Assembly: GCF_002979435.1 (NCBI RefSeq)
Contig: NZ_PCOV01000010.1
Coordinates: 45,018 to 109,017, forward strand
Length of the DNA stretch: 64,000 nucleotides
From: Microbacterium sp. MYb66
GTDB taxonomy: Bacteria > Actinomycetota > Actinomycetes > Actinomycetales > Microbacteriaceae
Direction: 5' to 3'
The translations under genes and the position numbers were made by a program. This document shows, piece after piece, positions 7,608-15,353 of the stretch (positions are counted from its first letter, which is position 1; each line of letters starts with the position of its first letter). The notes under the pieces were generated by a model. It had not been told where the DNA came from and ran no database searches. It saw only the letters and a program-made list of their open reading frames with translations.

Positions 7608-8225
7608 TCAGCCCGTGGGGCGCAGCAGCCGGTCGAGGAGGGCGAGTGCCTCGTGCTGCGGCGCGGTCTCGTCCAGCAGCCACTGCGTCTGCAGACCGTC
7701 GGAGGCGGCGACCACGAGCGCGGCGACGGCATCCGGATCGATGTCCGCGCGGATCCGTCCGCCCGCCTGCTGCTGCCGCACGGTGTCGGCGAGCCTGTCG
7801 CGGAGTCGGGAGAAGCGGCCGGTGGCGAACGTGCGGGCGGCCGGGTGGCCTTCCTCGAGGGCGGCGGCGACGAGCGTCGAATACAGCTGCACGAGTCCCG
7901 GGACGGCCCGGTTGATGCGGGCGGACTCGATCATCATCTCCACGGGCGTCGCGTCCTCGGTCGGGGGCTCGGGCTGCCGGCCCGGTGCGTTGCTCTCCTC
8001 GTAGACCGCCACGAGAAGCTCCTCGAGCGATCCGAAATAGTGCGTCAGCGCGGCGTGCGTGACGCCCACCTCGCGGGCGATGGCTCGCAGGCTCGTGCGA
8101 TCGGCGCCGCGCTCCGCGAACACCTCGATGGCGCGATCGAGGATCTCCTGTCGGCGAGCGATCCCCTTGGCGTAGGCGCCTCGGGCGCGCGGGGCCTCGG
8201 CGTTCTCAGACGGTTCGGCGGGCAT
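7608..8225 (-). CDS. TetR/AcrR family transcriptional regulator
   Basis: This 205-residue regulator has a TetR DNA-binding domain at about residues 22-70 (RQEILDRAIEVFAERG, LRAIAREVGVTHAALTHYFG) and a typical helical ligand-binding C-terminus. It is divergent from the isomerase/dehydrogenase pair at 8334-10294, with an imperfect palindrome at 8242-8270 between the two promoters. I infer that it represses the pair and itself, with a sugar-derived inducer. A TAGACT -10 lies 6 nt before its ATG. Confidence 0.88.
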   Translation of the reverse strand: MPAEPSENAEAPRARGAYAKGIARRQEILDRAIEVFAERGADRTSLRAIAREVGVTHAALTHYFGSLEELLVAVYEESNAPGRQPEPPTEDATPVEMMIESARINRAVPGLVQLYSTLVAAALEEGHPAARTFATGRFSRLRDRLADTVRQQQAGGRIRADIDPDAVAALVVAASDGLQTQWLLDETAPQHEALALLDRLLRPTG

Positions 8226-8231
8226 GAGGCG

Positions 8232-8237
8232 AGTCTA
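8232..8237 (-). promoter_or_regulatory. -10 hexamer TAGACT, leaderless start for the TetR gene
   Basis: On the minus strand TAGACT is followed by CGCCTC and the ATG at 8225, a spacing of 6 nt. Confidence 0.5.
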
Positions 8238-8241
8238 GCGA

Positions 8242-8270
8242 ACCAAAACTTCCGACTGGAGGTATTTGGT
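8242..8270. promoter_or_regulatory. Imperfect palindrome, candidate TetR operator
   Basis: Outer arms ACCAAA (8242-8247) and TTTGGT (8265-8270) flank an inner CTTCC/GGAGG pair. It lies between the -10 of the TetR gene and the -10 of the isomerase operon and would cover both -35 regions, the expected place for a shared repressor site. Confidence 0.55.
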
Positions 8271-8272
8271 GA

Positions 8273-8278
8273 TAGCGT
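8273..8278 (+). promoter_or_regulatory. -10 hexamer TAGCGT of the isomerase/dehydrogenase operon
   Basis: TAGCGT stands next to the TetR palindrome and about 55 nt upstream of the ATG at 8334. The transcript would carry a leader of roughly 50 nt with a GAAGGAG ribosome binding site. A weak -35 (TTCCGA) lies at 8250-8255. Confidence 0.4.
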
Positions 8279-8333
8279 GCCTGCACGGGACAGCGGTCCC
8301 GCCACGTCACCGATGACCGAAGGAGCACGACCG

Positions 8334-9140
8334 ATGACGATTCGGACTTCCCTGCAGCTGTTCACGATCAAGGACGAGCTGGAGGCCGACCTCGAGGGTT
8401 CGCTCGCGGCGGTCGCCGCCCGCGGCTTCACCGCCGTCGAGCCCTACGACTTCGTCCGCCGTGCCGAGCCGCTCGCCGCCGCGCTGTCGGCCGCCGGGCT
8501 GGTCGCCCCGTCCGGACACGCCTTCCTGGCGTCGGAGTCGTTCGTGAACCCCGACGGCAGCGGCACCACGGTTCCGGTGCCCTCGCCCGCGGAGGTCTTC
8601 GCCGCCGCGAAGGTGCTCGGCATGGAGACGGTCATCGACCCGTACACCGAGCCCGCGCGCTGGGAGTCGGTCGAGCAGATCGCCGAGACCGCCCGCCTGC
8701 TGAACGAAGCCGCTGCGGTCGGTGCGACCGTCGGCGTCCGCGTCGGCTACCACAACCACGCGCACGAGTTGGAGGCGGTCTTCGACGGCGTCACCGGACT
8801 CGAGGTGCTGGCCGGTCTCCTCGACGACCGCGTCGTGCTCGAGGTCGACCTGTACTGGGTCGCGCGTGGCGGTGTCGACCCCGTCGCCCTGCTCGGGCGC
8901 CTGGGCAGCCGCGTGATCGCCGTGCACGCGAAGGACGGCACGCTCGACCCCGCGCTCGCCGGAGCCTATCCGCCTGCCGACCAGGTTCCCGCGGGCGAAG
9001 GATCGGTCCCGCTCGTGGAGGCCGTCGCCGCGGCTCCGGCCCTCGAACTCGCGATCGTCGAGTTCGACCACTACGAGGGTGATCTGTTCGACGCCATCGA
9101 ACGCAGCCGGGTCTTCCTCGACGAGAAGGTCGCCGGCTGA
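8334..9140 (+). CDS. Sugar phosphate isomerase/epimerase-like TIM barrel
   Basis: This 268-residue protein is an AP_endonuc_2/xylose-isomerase-like barrel. Visible metal-site candidates are E36, H62, the HNHAHE cluster at 140-145, D172 in LEVDLYW and the VHAKDG strand. The fold is used by sugar epimerases, IolE-like dehydratases and 3-keto-glycoside-cleaving lyases, so the reaction is not fixed by sequence. The ATG at 8334 follows a GAAGGAG site. Its TGA shares a base with the ATG of the dehydrogenase, so the two are translationally coupled and likely act in series. Confidence 0.85.
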   Translation: MTIRTSLQLFTIKDELEADLEGSLAAVAARGFTAVEPYDFVRRAEPLAAALSAAGLVAPSGHAFLASESFVNPDGSGTTVPVPSPAEVFAAAKVLGMETVIDPYTEPARWESVEQIAETARLLNEAAAVGATVGVRVGYHNHAHELEAVFDGVTGLEVLAGLLDDRVVLEVDLYWVARGGVDPVALLGRLGSRVIAVHAKDGTLDPALAGAYPPADQVPAGEGSVPLVEAVAAAPALELAIVEFDHYEGDLFDAIERSRVFLDEKVAG

Positions 9141-10294
9141 TGGCGGTCGGCACGGGTTCGTTCGGGGCAGGCCCCGCCGGCGTCGGCATCATCGGCGCGG
9201 GGAACATCAGCGACCAGTACCTGTCGAACCTCACCACCTTCCCGGACGTGCGGGTGATCGCCATCGCCGACCTCATCGAGGAACGCGCGAAGGCGCAGGC
9301 GGAGAAGTACGGCGTCCCGCGCGCCGGCGGCGTCGACGTCGTGCTCGAGGATCCCGAGATCGAGATCGTCGTGAACCTCACGATCCCGGCGGTGCACGTC
9401 GAGGTCTCCGAGGCCATCATCGCTGCCGGCAAGCACGTGTGGACCGAGAAGCCGATCGGCGTGAGCCGCGAGGAATCGCGCCGCCTGCTCGAGAAGGCGG
9501 ATGCCGCGGGGCTCCGGGTCGGCGTGGCTCCGGACACCGTGCTCGGACCGGGCGTGCAGACGGCGAAGCGGGCGATCGCGCGCGGTGACATCGGTCGACC
9601 GCTGTTCGCACAGACCACGTTCCAGTGGCAGGGGCCGGAGATCTTCCACCCGAACCCGGCGTTCCTCTACGCCAAGGGCGCCGGACCGCTGCTCGACATG
9701 GGCCCGTACTACGTGTCGACCCTCGTGCACGTGTTCGGGCCGGTCGCCGCGGTCGCCGCCCTCGGGCTCCAGGGGGCGCCGACGCGTCGCGTGCAGGTCG
9801 GCGAGCTCGCAGGGCAGGAGTTCCCGGTCGAGATCCCGTCGACCCTCAGCGTGCTGATGGACTTCGAGGAGGGCGGTCAGGCGCAGAGCCTGTACAGCAC
9901 CGACTCGCCCATGCTGCGGCAGGGGATCGTCGAGATCACCGGCACCGAGGGCACGATCGTGATCCCCGACCCGAACACCTTCGGCGGCGCGATCTCGATC
10001 ACGCGCCCGCTGACCCGACTGTTCGTCCCGCCGGAGCCGGTCCAGCAGGAGATCGTGGACGTCGCGCAGGAGGGCGTGCTCTCCGGCCGCGGAGTGGGAC
10101 TGCTCGATATGGCGCGCTCGATCGCCGCCGGTCGCCCGCATGTCGCGACGGGGGAGTTCGGTTACCACGTGCTCGACACGCTGCTGTCGATCGAGGAGGC
10201 CGCCGAGTCGCGCCGCTTCGTCGAGGTCGAGAGCACCCTGGACCAGGTCGGCGTGATCGCCGCGGACTTCGATCCGTTCGAGGCCACGCTCTGA
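9140..10294 (+). CDS. Gfo/Idh/MocA family oxidoreductase
   Basis: This 384-residue NAD(P)-dependent sugar or cyclitol dehydrogenase has a Rossmann motif GIIGAGN at 16-22 and the catalytic EKP at 103-105. A C-terminal alpha/beta substrate domain contains GPLLDMGPYYVSTLVHVFG. It is cotranscribed with the isomerase under the divergent TetR regulator. A dehydrogenase plus TIM-barrel pair fits oxidation of a sugar ring followed by isomerisation or cleavage. The substrate is unknown. Confidence 0.88.
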   Translation: MAVGTGSFGAGPAGVGIIGAGNISDQYLSNLTTFPDVRVIAIADLIEERAKAQAEKYGVPRAGGVDVVLEDPEIEIVVNLTIPAVHVEVSEAIIAAGKHVWTEKPIGVSREESRRLLEKADAAGLRVGVAPDTVLGPGVQTAKRAIARGDIGRPLFAQTTFQWQGPEIFHPNPAFLYAKGAGPLLDMGPYYVSTLVHVFGPVAAVAALGLQGAPTRRVQVGELAGQEFPVEIPSTLSVLMDFEEGGQAQSLYSTDSPMLRQGIVEITGTEGTIVIPDPNTFGGAISITRPLTRLFVPPEPVQQEIVDVAQEGVLSGRGVGLLDMARSIAAGRPHVATGEFGYHVLDTLLSIEEAAESRRFVEVESTLDQVGVIAADFDPFEATL

Positions 10295-10324
10295 GCGCGG
10301 CCGCTCGTGGCGGCGGGGTGCGGG

Positions 10325-11518
10325 TCAGCGCACCTTCGTCGCCACGTAGCGGTCGACGCTCGCCGGGGAGAGCACCTCGCGGGCGACCATGATCGCGGCG
10401 CCGAGGACGGCGGCCCGGTCGCCCGCCTGGGACTGCACGATCGCGAGGTGCTGCGTCGCGAGCGGGATCGAGCGTCGATACACGACCTCGCGCACTCCGG
10501 CCAGCAGATGCTCTCCCGCGCGCGCGATGCTGCCGCCCAGCACGATGATCGAGGGGTTCAGGAGATTGACGACGGTGGCGAGCACCTCGCCGACGTCGCG
10601 TCCGGCCTGACGGGTCGCTTCGATCGCCGTGGCGTTCCCGGCGCGCACCAGATCGACGACGTCGGATGCGCCGTGCACCTCGAGTCCGTCCTCCCGCAGG
10701 GTGACAGCCAGCGCCGAGCCGCTCGCGAGCGCCTCCAGGTCGCGCTCGTCGCCGGGCTCGCGCGTGGAACCCGATCCCGTCGGCACCTGCACGTGTCCCA
10801 TGTCGCCCGCGGATCCCTGGGCGCCGCGCTGCAGCTGCCCTCCCGCGATGATCCCCGCGCCGATGCCGGTGGACACCTTCACGAAGATCAGATCGTCGAC
10901 ACGGGGCCAGCTCGTGGCCTGCTCGCCGAGGGCGAGGATGTTCACGTCGTTGTCGACCAGCACCGGCACGTCGAAGGTCTTCTGCACGTACGCGGGCACG
11001 TCGAACCGGTCCCACCCCGGCATGATCGGCGGGTTGGTGGGGCGCCCGGTCGAGTGCTCCACGGGGCCAGGTACGCCGATGCCGACCCCGACCAGGGGGA
11101 GGCCCTCGGTCGTCGCGCCGAGCAGATCGGCGCCGTCGGTGAGGATCGAGTCGAGCAGGATCTCCGGGCCGTCGCCGATGTCGATCGTGCGGGTGCGCGA
11201 ATCGAGGATGACGCCGGCCAGATCGGCCACGGCGACCGTGGCATGCGTCGCTCCGAGGTCGACGGCGAGCACGAGTCCTGCCCGCGGGTTGAAAGCCACG
11301 CGGGCCGGCGGTCGCCCGCCGGTCGACGCCGCCTCTCCGGCGGGGCGCAGGAGGTCGGCCGCGAGGAGCGCGTCCACCCGGAGCGCCACCGTGGAGCGGG
11401 CGAGGCCCGTCAGCGCGGCGAGCTCGGCCTTGGTCCGGGCGTGTCCGTCGCGGAGGATCTGGAAGATCTCCCCGGCGCCGGAGGAGAGCGCCGGCAGCGG
11501 CCTCAGAACGTCAACCAT
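10325..11518 (-). CDS. ROK family transcriptional repressor
   Basis: This 397-residue protein has an N-terminal winged helix (about residues 15-65: ARTKAELAALTGLARSTVAL) and a ROK sugar-binding domain (LAVDLGATHATVAVAD, GIGVPGPVEH, VDNDVNILALGE). The zinc-binding cysteine cluster usual after GH in ROK proteins is absent: GHVQVPTGSGSTREPGDERDLEAL has no Cys. The gene is divergent from the Gfo/Idh-ABC operon, with palindromes at 11536-11605 between them. I infer sugar-responsive repression of that operon. The ATG at 11518 was chosen by leaderless spacing and domain start. Confidence 0.88.
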   Translation of the reverse strand: MVDVLRPLPALSSGAGEIFQILRDGHARTKAELAALTGLARSTVALRVDALLAADLLRPAGEAASTGGRPPARVAFNPRAGLVLAVDLGATHATVAVADLAGVILDSRTRTIDIGDGPEILLDSILTDGADLLGATTEGLPLVGVGIGVPGPVEHSTGRPTNPPIMPGWDRFDVPAYVQKTFDVPVLVDNDVNILALGEQATSWPRVDDLIFVKVSTGIGAGIIAGGQLQRGAQGSAGDMGHVQVPTGSGSTREPGDERDLEALASGSALAVTLREDGLEVHGASDVVDLVRAGNATAIEATRQAGRDVGEVLATVVNLLNPSIIVLGGSIARAGEHLLAGVREVVYRRSIPLATQHLAIVQSQAGDRAAVLGAAIMVAREVLSPASVDRYVATKVR

Positions 11519-11524
11519 TTCGTC

Positions 11525-11530
11525 AGTAAA
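11525..11530 (-). promoter_or_regulatory. -10 hexamer TTTACT, leaderless start for the ROK gene
   Basis: On the minus strand TTTACT is followed by GACGAA and the ATG at 11518, a 6-nt spacing. The hexamer is a weak match to consensus. Confidence 0.35.
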
Positions 11531-11535
11531 CCACA

Positions 11536-11595
11536 GCACTTCGGCGTCTCGCCGATTGACTTCAGATTTGGCACGAACAACTTTTGACGAAGTGC
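11536..11595. repeat. Inverted repeat GCACTTCG / CGAAGTGC across the ROK-operon gap
   Basis: Perfect 8-base arms at 11536-11543 and 11588-11595 face each other across 44 bases of the divergent region. The right arm lies inside the palindrome at 11580-11605. Two half-sites about 52 bases apart, five helical turns, would suit looping by a multimeric repressor. Confidence 0.45.
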
Positions 11596-11605
11596 TAGCA
11601 AAAGT
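11580..11605. promoter_or_regulatory. Palindrome ACTTTTG-N12-CAAAAGT, candidate ROK operator
   Basis: Perfect 7-base arms at 11580-11586 and 11599-11605 frame a 12-base centre. The A/T-rich arms stand out from the surrounding DNA, and the site lies just upstream of the -10 of the sugar operon, where a ROK dimer would block transcription. Confidence 0.6.
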
Positions 11606-11619
11606 CCGATGGTCTGTGT

Positions 11620-11625
11620 CAGAAT
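11620..11625 (+). promoter_or_regulatory. -10 hexamer CAGAAT of the sugar ABC operon
   Basis: CAGAAT ends 7 nt before the ATG at 11633, suggesting a leaderless first gene. The first base departs from TAnnnT. Confidence 0.4.
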
Positions 11626-11632
11626 CATCGGC

Positions 11633-12742
11633 ATGACAACGGATGTCACTGACACCGGTCTCGGGACGATCCGAGCCGGCATCCTCGGCGGAGGATTCAT
11701 GGCCCGCGTGCATCGCACTGCGGCGCGAGACGCCGGCGGCGAGCTGCGTGCCGTCGCCACCCGCTCGGCCGAGGGAGGCCGTGATGCCGCTCAGGCGCTG
11801 GGTGCCGACCGTGCCGAGAGCGACGCCGTCGCGCTCCTCGAGGCCGCCGACATCGACGTGGTGCACATCTGCACACCGAACGCCACGCACGCGAGCCTGG
11901 CGCTCCAGGCCCTGAACGCGGGCAAGCACGTCATCTGCGAGAAGCCGCTCGCGACGACCGCCGAAGACGCCAAGGTCCTCGCGGAGACCGCCGCGGCCCG
12001 AGGACGGGTCGCTGCCGTCCCCTTCATCTACCGCTACCACCCCATGGTGCGCGAGGCCAGGGCGCGCATCGCGCGCGGCGAGGCAGGCGACCTCCTCACC
12101 CTGGACTGCTCCTACCTGCAGGACTGGATGCTCCTTCCCAGCGACGACGACTGGCGCGTGCGCTCCGAGTCCGGAGGAGCATCCCGCGCCTTCGCCGACA
12201 TCGGGTCGCACCTGTGCGACCTGATCGAGTTCGTGATCGGCGAGCGGATCCGGGCACTGAGCGCGCGCACCCGCCGGGTCTTCTCGGAGCGCTCGGGGCA
12301 CGCCGTCGACACCGAGGACATCGTGGCCGTGCTCGTCGAGACCGAGTCGGGTGCCCTCGGCACGCTGCTCATCTCGCAGATGGCCGCCGGGCGCAAGAAC
12401 GCGCTCACGCTCGAGCTGCACGGCTCGCGCCAGAGCCTCCGCTTCGAGCAGGAGCGTCCGGAGGAGCTCTGGATCGGCATGCGCGAGGAGTCCCGGCTGC
12501 TGCTGCGCGACCCCGCGACATCCGATCCGGATTCGGCGCGGCTCCAGCGGGTACCCGCCGGTCACTCGATGGGATATCAGGACGCCTTCAACGGCTTCGT
12601 CGCCGACGTCTACGCGGCCATGGCCGGAGGGCGACCAGACGGGCTTCCCACCTTCGCGGACGGGTACCGCTCCGCCGTGCTGACGCAAGCCGTGCTCGAC
12701 TCGGCGGCGGACAGCGGACGATGGGTGGAGGTGGCGGCATGA
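11633..12742 (+). CDS. Gfo/Idh/MocA oxidoreductase, first gene of the sugar operon
   Basis: This 369-residue dehydrogenase has the nucleotide motif GILGGGFM at 16-23 and catalytic EKP at 103-105, followed by FIYRYHPMVREAR and the GGASRAFADIGSHLCDLIEF strand typical of the substrate domain. It heads an operon whose next four genes form a sugar importer, so it probably oxidises the imported sugar or its derivative. Its stop overlaps the ATPase start by 4 bases. An upstream in-frame ATG at 11609 precedes the proposed -10, so 11633 is preferred. Confidence 0.88.
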   Translation: MTTDVTDTGLGTIRAGILGGGFMARVHRTAARDAGGELRAVATRSAEGGRDAAQALGADRAESDAVALLEAADIDVVHICTPNATHASLALQALNAGKHVICEKPLATTAEDAKVLAETAAARGRVAAVPFIYRYHPMVREARARIARGEAGDLLTLDCSYLQDWMLLPSDDDWRVRSESGGASRAFADIGSHLCDLIEFVIGERIRALSARTRRVFSERSGHAVDTEDIVAVLVETESGALGTLLISQMAAGRKNALTLELHGSRQSLRFEQERPEELWIGMREESRLLLRDPATSDPDSARLQRVPAGHSMGYQDAFNGFVADVYAAMAGGRPDGLPTFADGYRSAVLTQAVLDSAADSGRWVEVAA

Positions 12743-14262
12743 CCACGACGACGACACAGCCGGTGCTGGCCGTGAGCGGCATCCGCAAGTCGTTCTTCGG
12801 CGTCGAGGTGCTGCACGGCATCGACTTCGACGTGCGACCGGGCGAGGTGCACGGCCTCGTGGGCGAGAACGGCGCGGGCAAGTCCACTCTCATGAAGATC
12901 ATCGCGGGCGTGCAGCCGGCAGACGAGGGCACCATCACGTACCGCGGCGAGGACGTGCATCACGCGCATCCACGGCAGGCGATGGATGCCGGGATCGTCA
13001 CGGTCTTCCAGGAGTTCACCCTCCTCCCCGAGCGCACCGTCGCGCAGAACGTCTACCTCGGGCGCGAGCCGCGCCGCGCGGGCTTCGTCGATCAGCGCGC
13101 CATGAACAGCAGCACGGCCGAGCTGCTCGCAGACCTCGGCGTCTCGTTCATCGAGCCGCAGGCGCGCGTCGGCTCGCTCACGGTCGCGGAGCAGCAGATC
13201 GTCGAGATCGTCAAGGCGCTCTCGTTCGATGCGCAGGTCATCTCGATGGACGAGCCGACCGCCGCGCTCAGCGACCGCGAGGTCGAACTGCTGTACGCCA
13301 TCATCCGCCGGCTCACCTCCCGCGGCGTCGCCGTGATCTACGTCTCGCATCGTCTGAAGGAGATCTTCGACCTGTGCGACCGCATCACGATCCTCAAGGA
13401 CGGCGCGCTGGTCTCGACCGATGACACCTCCGCCCTCACGACGGACGAACTGGTGCGCCGCATGGTCGGCCGTTCCATCCAGTCGTACTTCCCGGACGCG
13501 GTCGAGGGGACGACGGTGGGCGAGCCGCGACTCGAACTCGAGGGCTGCGGCAACGCCTATGTCGACGGGGTGTCCCTCACCCTGCGCGCGGGGGAGATCG
13601 TCGGCATCGCAGGGTTGCAGGGCTCCGGGCGCACCGAACTCGTCGAGGGGGTGTTCGGCATCCAGGCCTTCACGCGGGGGACCATGCGGATCGACGGCGC
13701 CCCGGCCCGCATCACGAGCGCGCGGGCAGCCGTGCGCGCCGGACTCGCCCTCGTCTCGGAGGACCGCAAGGCGCAGGGGCTCGCCCTCGGGCAGTCGGTC
13801 CTCGACAACGCCCTGCTGGTCGTGCGCAGCGTGTTCGCCGGCCGCACCGCCGCGTCCCGCCGCGAGGTGCCCGGCGTCCTGAGCTCTCTCGAGGTCAGCT
13901 CGCAGGGCATCGATCAGGAGGTGCGCTTCCTCTCCGGCGGCAACCAGCAGAAGGTCGTGCTGGCCAAATGGCTGCTCACCGGCCCGCAGATCGTGCTCTT
14001 CGACGAGCCGACCCGCGGCATCGACGTCGGCGCGAAGTACGCCGTCTACCAGCTGATGCGCGAACTGGCAGCGCAGGGGAAGGCCGTGCTGATGGTGTCG
14101 AGCGAGCTGCCGGAGGTGATCGGCATGAGCGATCGGATCCTCGTGATGCACGACGGCGAACTCGTCGCCGAGCTCCCCGCAGGCTCGGCGGAGCACGAGA
14201 TCCTCGGCGCCGCGACCGGCGCGAGCGATACCGGCACCGCGACGGACGGGGGTGCGCGATGA
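12739..14262 (+). CDS. Ribose-type sugar ABC importer, ATPase with two nucleotide-binding domains
   Basis: This 507-residue protein has the RbsA/MglA/XylG layout of two tandem ABC domains. The first has Walker A GENGAGKST at 42-50 and Walker B ISMDEPTAAL. The second has the degenerate P-loop GLQGSGRTE, signature LSGGNQQKVVLAKWL and Walker B VLFDEPTRGIDVG. It energises import through the two permeases encoded next. It overlaps both neighbours by 4 bases, so subunit translation is coupled. The exact sugar is not readable from the ATPase. Confidence 0.92.
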   Translation: MTTTTTQPVLAVSGIRKSFFGVEVLHGIDFDVRPGEVHGLVGENGAGKSTLMKIIAGVQPADEGTITYRGEDVHHAHPRQAMDAGIVTVFQEFTLLPERTVAQNVYLGREPRRAGFVDQRAMNSSTAELLADLGVSFIEPQARVGSLTVAEQQIVEIVKALSFDAQVISMDEPTAALSDREVELLYAIIRRLTSRGVAVIYVSHRLKEIFDLCDRITILKDGALVSTDDTSALTTDELVRRMVGRSIQSYFPDAVEGTTVGEPRLELEGCGNAYVDGVSLTLRAGEIVGIAGLQGSGRTELVEGVFGIQAFTRGTMRIDGAPARITSARAAVRAGLALVSEDRKAQGLALGQSVLDNALLVVRSVFAGRTAASRREVPGVLSSLEVSSQGIDQEVRFLSGGNQQKVVLAKWLLTGPQIVLFDEPTRGIDVGAKYAVYQLMRELAAQGKAVLMVSSELPEVIGMSDRILVMHDGELVAELPAGSAEHEILGAATGASDTGTATDGGAR

Positions 14263-15353
14263 AACGCCTCAAGATCGACTCCACGGTCATCGTGCTCGGC
14301 ATCCTCCTGCTGGTCATCGTCGTGGGCGCCATCCTCGTCGCGACGGTCGGACGCAACTTCCTGAGCCCCGGCAACATCCGCGACATCCTCACCGGCATGA
14401 GCGTGCTCGGTCTCGTCGCGATCGGGCAGACCCTCGTCGTGCTCGGCGCCTCCCTCGACCTCTCGGTCACCTACGTGATCAGCCTGTCGAGTCTGCTCGC
14501 GGCCACGATCATGAACGGCAACGCGGCGAACATCCCGGTGGCCGTGATCGTCACCCTGCTCGTCTGCGCGGGCGTGGGTCTCCTGAACGGGCTCATCGTC
14601 ACCGTCCTCAAGGTGAACGGCTTCATCGCCACGCTCGGCGTCGGCCTGATCCTGCAGGGCATCCTCAACACGAACTTCAAGGGGTCGGCCGGCAACGTAC
14701 CGTGGGCGTTCCAGCTCATCGGCGCCACCGGGGTGGGGCCGATCCCGGTCTCCACACTCATCATGATCGTGCTGGCGGTCGTCGTCTGGTTCCTGCTCAA
14801 CCGCACCCGCACCGGCGCGCACCTCTACGCGGTGGGCGGCGATCCCGAGATCGCCCGCCTGTCGGGGGTCCGCACCCGGATGCCGCTGATCTGGGCACAC
14901 GTGCTGTGTTCGGTGTTCGCCGGCCTGGCAGGCCTCCTCCTCGCCAGCCGCCTCGGCGTCGGCAGCCCGACCGTGGGGCAGCAGGGCGGCTACGCCCTCC
15001 TGTCCATCGCGGCCGTCGTGCTCGGCGGCACCCTGCTCCTCGGCGGCCGCGGCTCGATCTGGGGCACGATCGGCGGTGTCGCGATCCTCGCCGTGGTCGA
15101 CAACGTGATGAGCGTGATGCAGGTCAATCCGTTCCTCAAGGACGTCGTCCGCGGCGTGGTGATCGTCGCCGCGGTGGCCGTGTACAGCCGCCGCTCGATC
15201 ATCCGCCGCCGCCCGCGGTTCGGCGCCGGGGGCACGCGCACCGGGGGAGACGACGCCGCGAAGGCCGCCGAACCCGAGATGGCGGCCGCCGCGTCGCAGC
15301 TCGCCGACGCCACCCCCGATATCAGCCCCGCTGCGGAAGGAGGACGCTCATGA
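14259..15353 (+). CDS. Sugar ABC importer permease 1 (RbsC-like)
   Basis: This 364-residue integral membrane protein has about 8-10 hydrophobic segments and the RbsC-family signature around GLVAIGQTLVVLGASLDLSV and NGFIATLGVGLILQGI. A long hydrophilic tail (after about residue 315, RRRPRFGAGGTRTGGDD) is Ala/Glu rich and unusual for the family. Its start overlaps the ATPase stop and its stop overlaps the second permease. The pair is expected to form a heterodimeric channel. Confidence 0.9.
   Translation: MKRLKIDSTVIVLGILLLVIVVGAILVATVGRNFLSPGNIRDILTGMSVLGLVAIGQTLVVLGASLDLSVTYVISLSSLLAATIMNGNAANIPVAVIVTLLVCAGVGLLNGLIVTVLKVNGFIATLGVGLILQGILNTNFKGSAGNVPWAFQLIGATGVGPIPVSTLIMIVLAVVVWFLLNRTRTGAHLYAVGGDPEIARLSGVRTRMPLIWAHVLCSVFAGLAGLLLASRLGVGSPTVGQQGGYALLSIAAVVLGGTLLLGGRGSIWGTIGGVAILAVVDNVMSVMQVNPFLKDVVRGVVIVAAVAVYSRRSIIRRRPRFGAGGTRTGGDDAAKAAEPEMAAAASQLADATPDISPAAEGGRS

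Noticed and set aside
10300..10314. Hairpin GCCGC-TCGTG-GCGGC between the convergent dehydrogenase and ROK genes
   Set aside because: Only five base pairs in very GC-rich sequence; chance pairing is likely, so not listed as a terminator.
12610..14196. Minus-strand open frame opposite the sugar ABC ATPase
   Set aside because: Walker motifs and signature sequences are on the plus strand, and the antisense product has no motifs.
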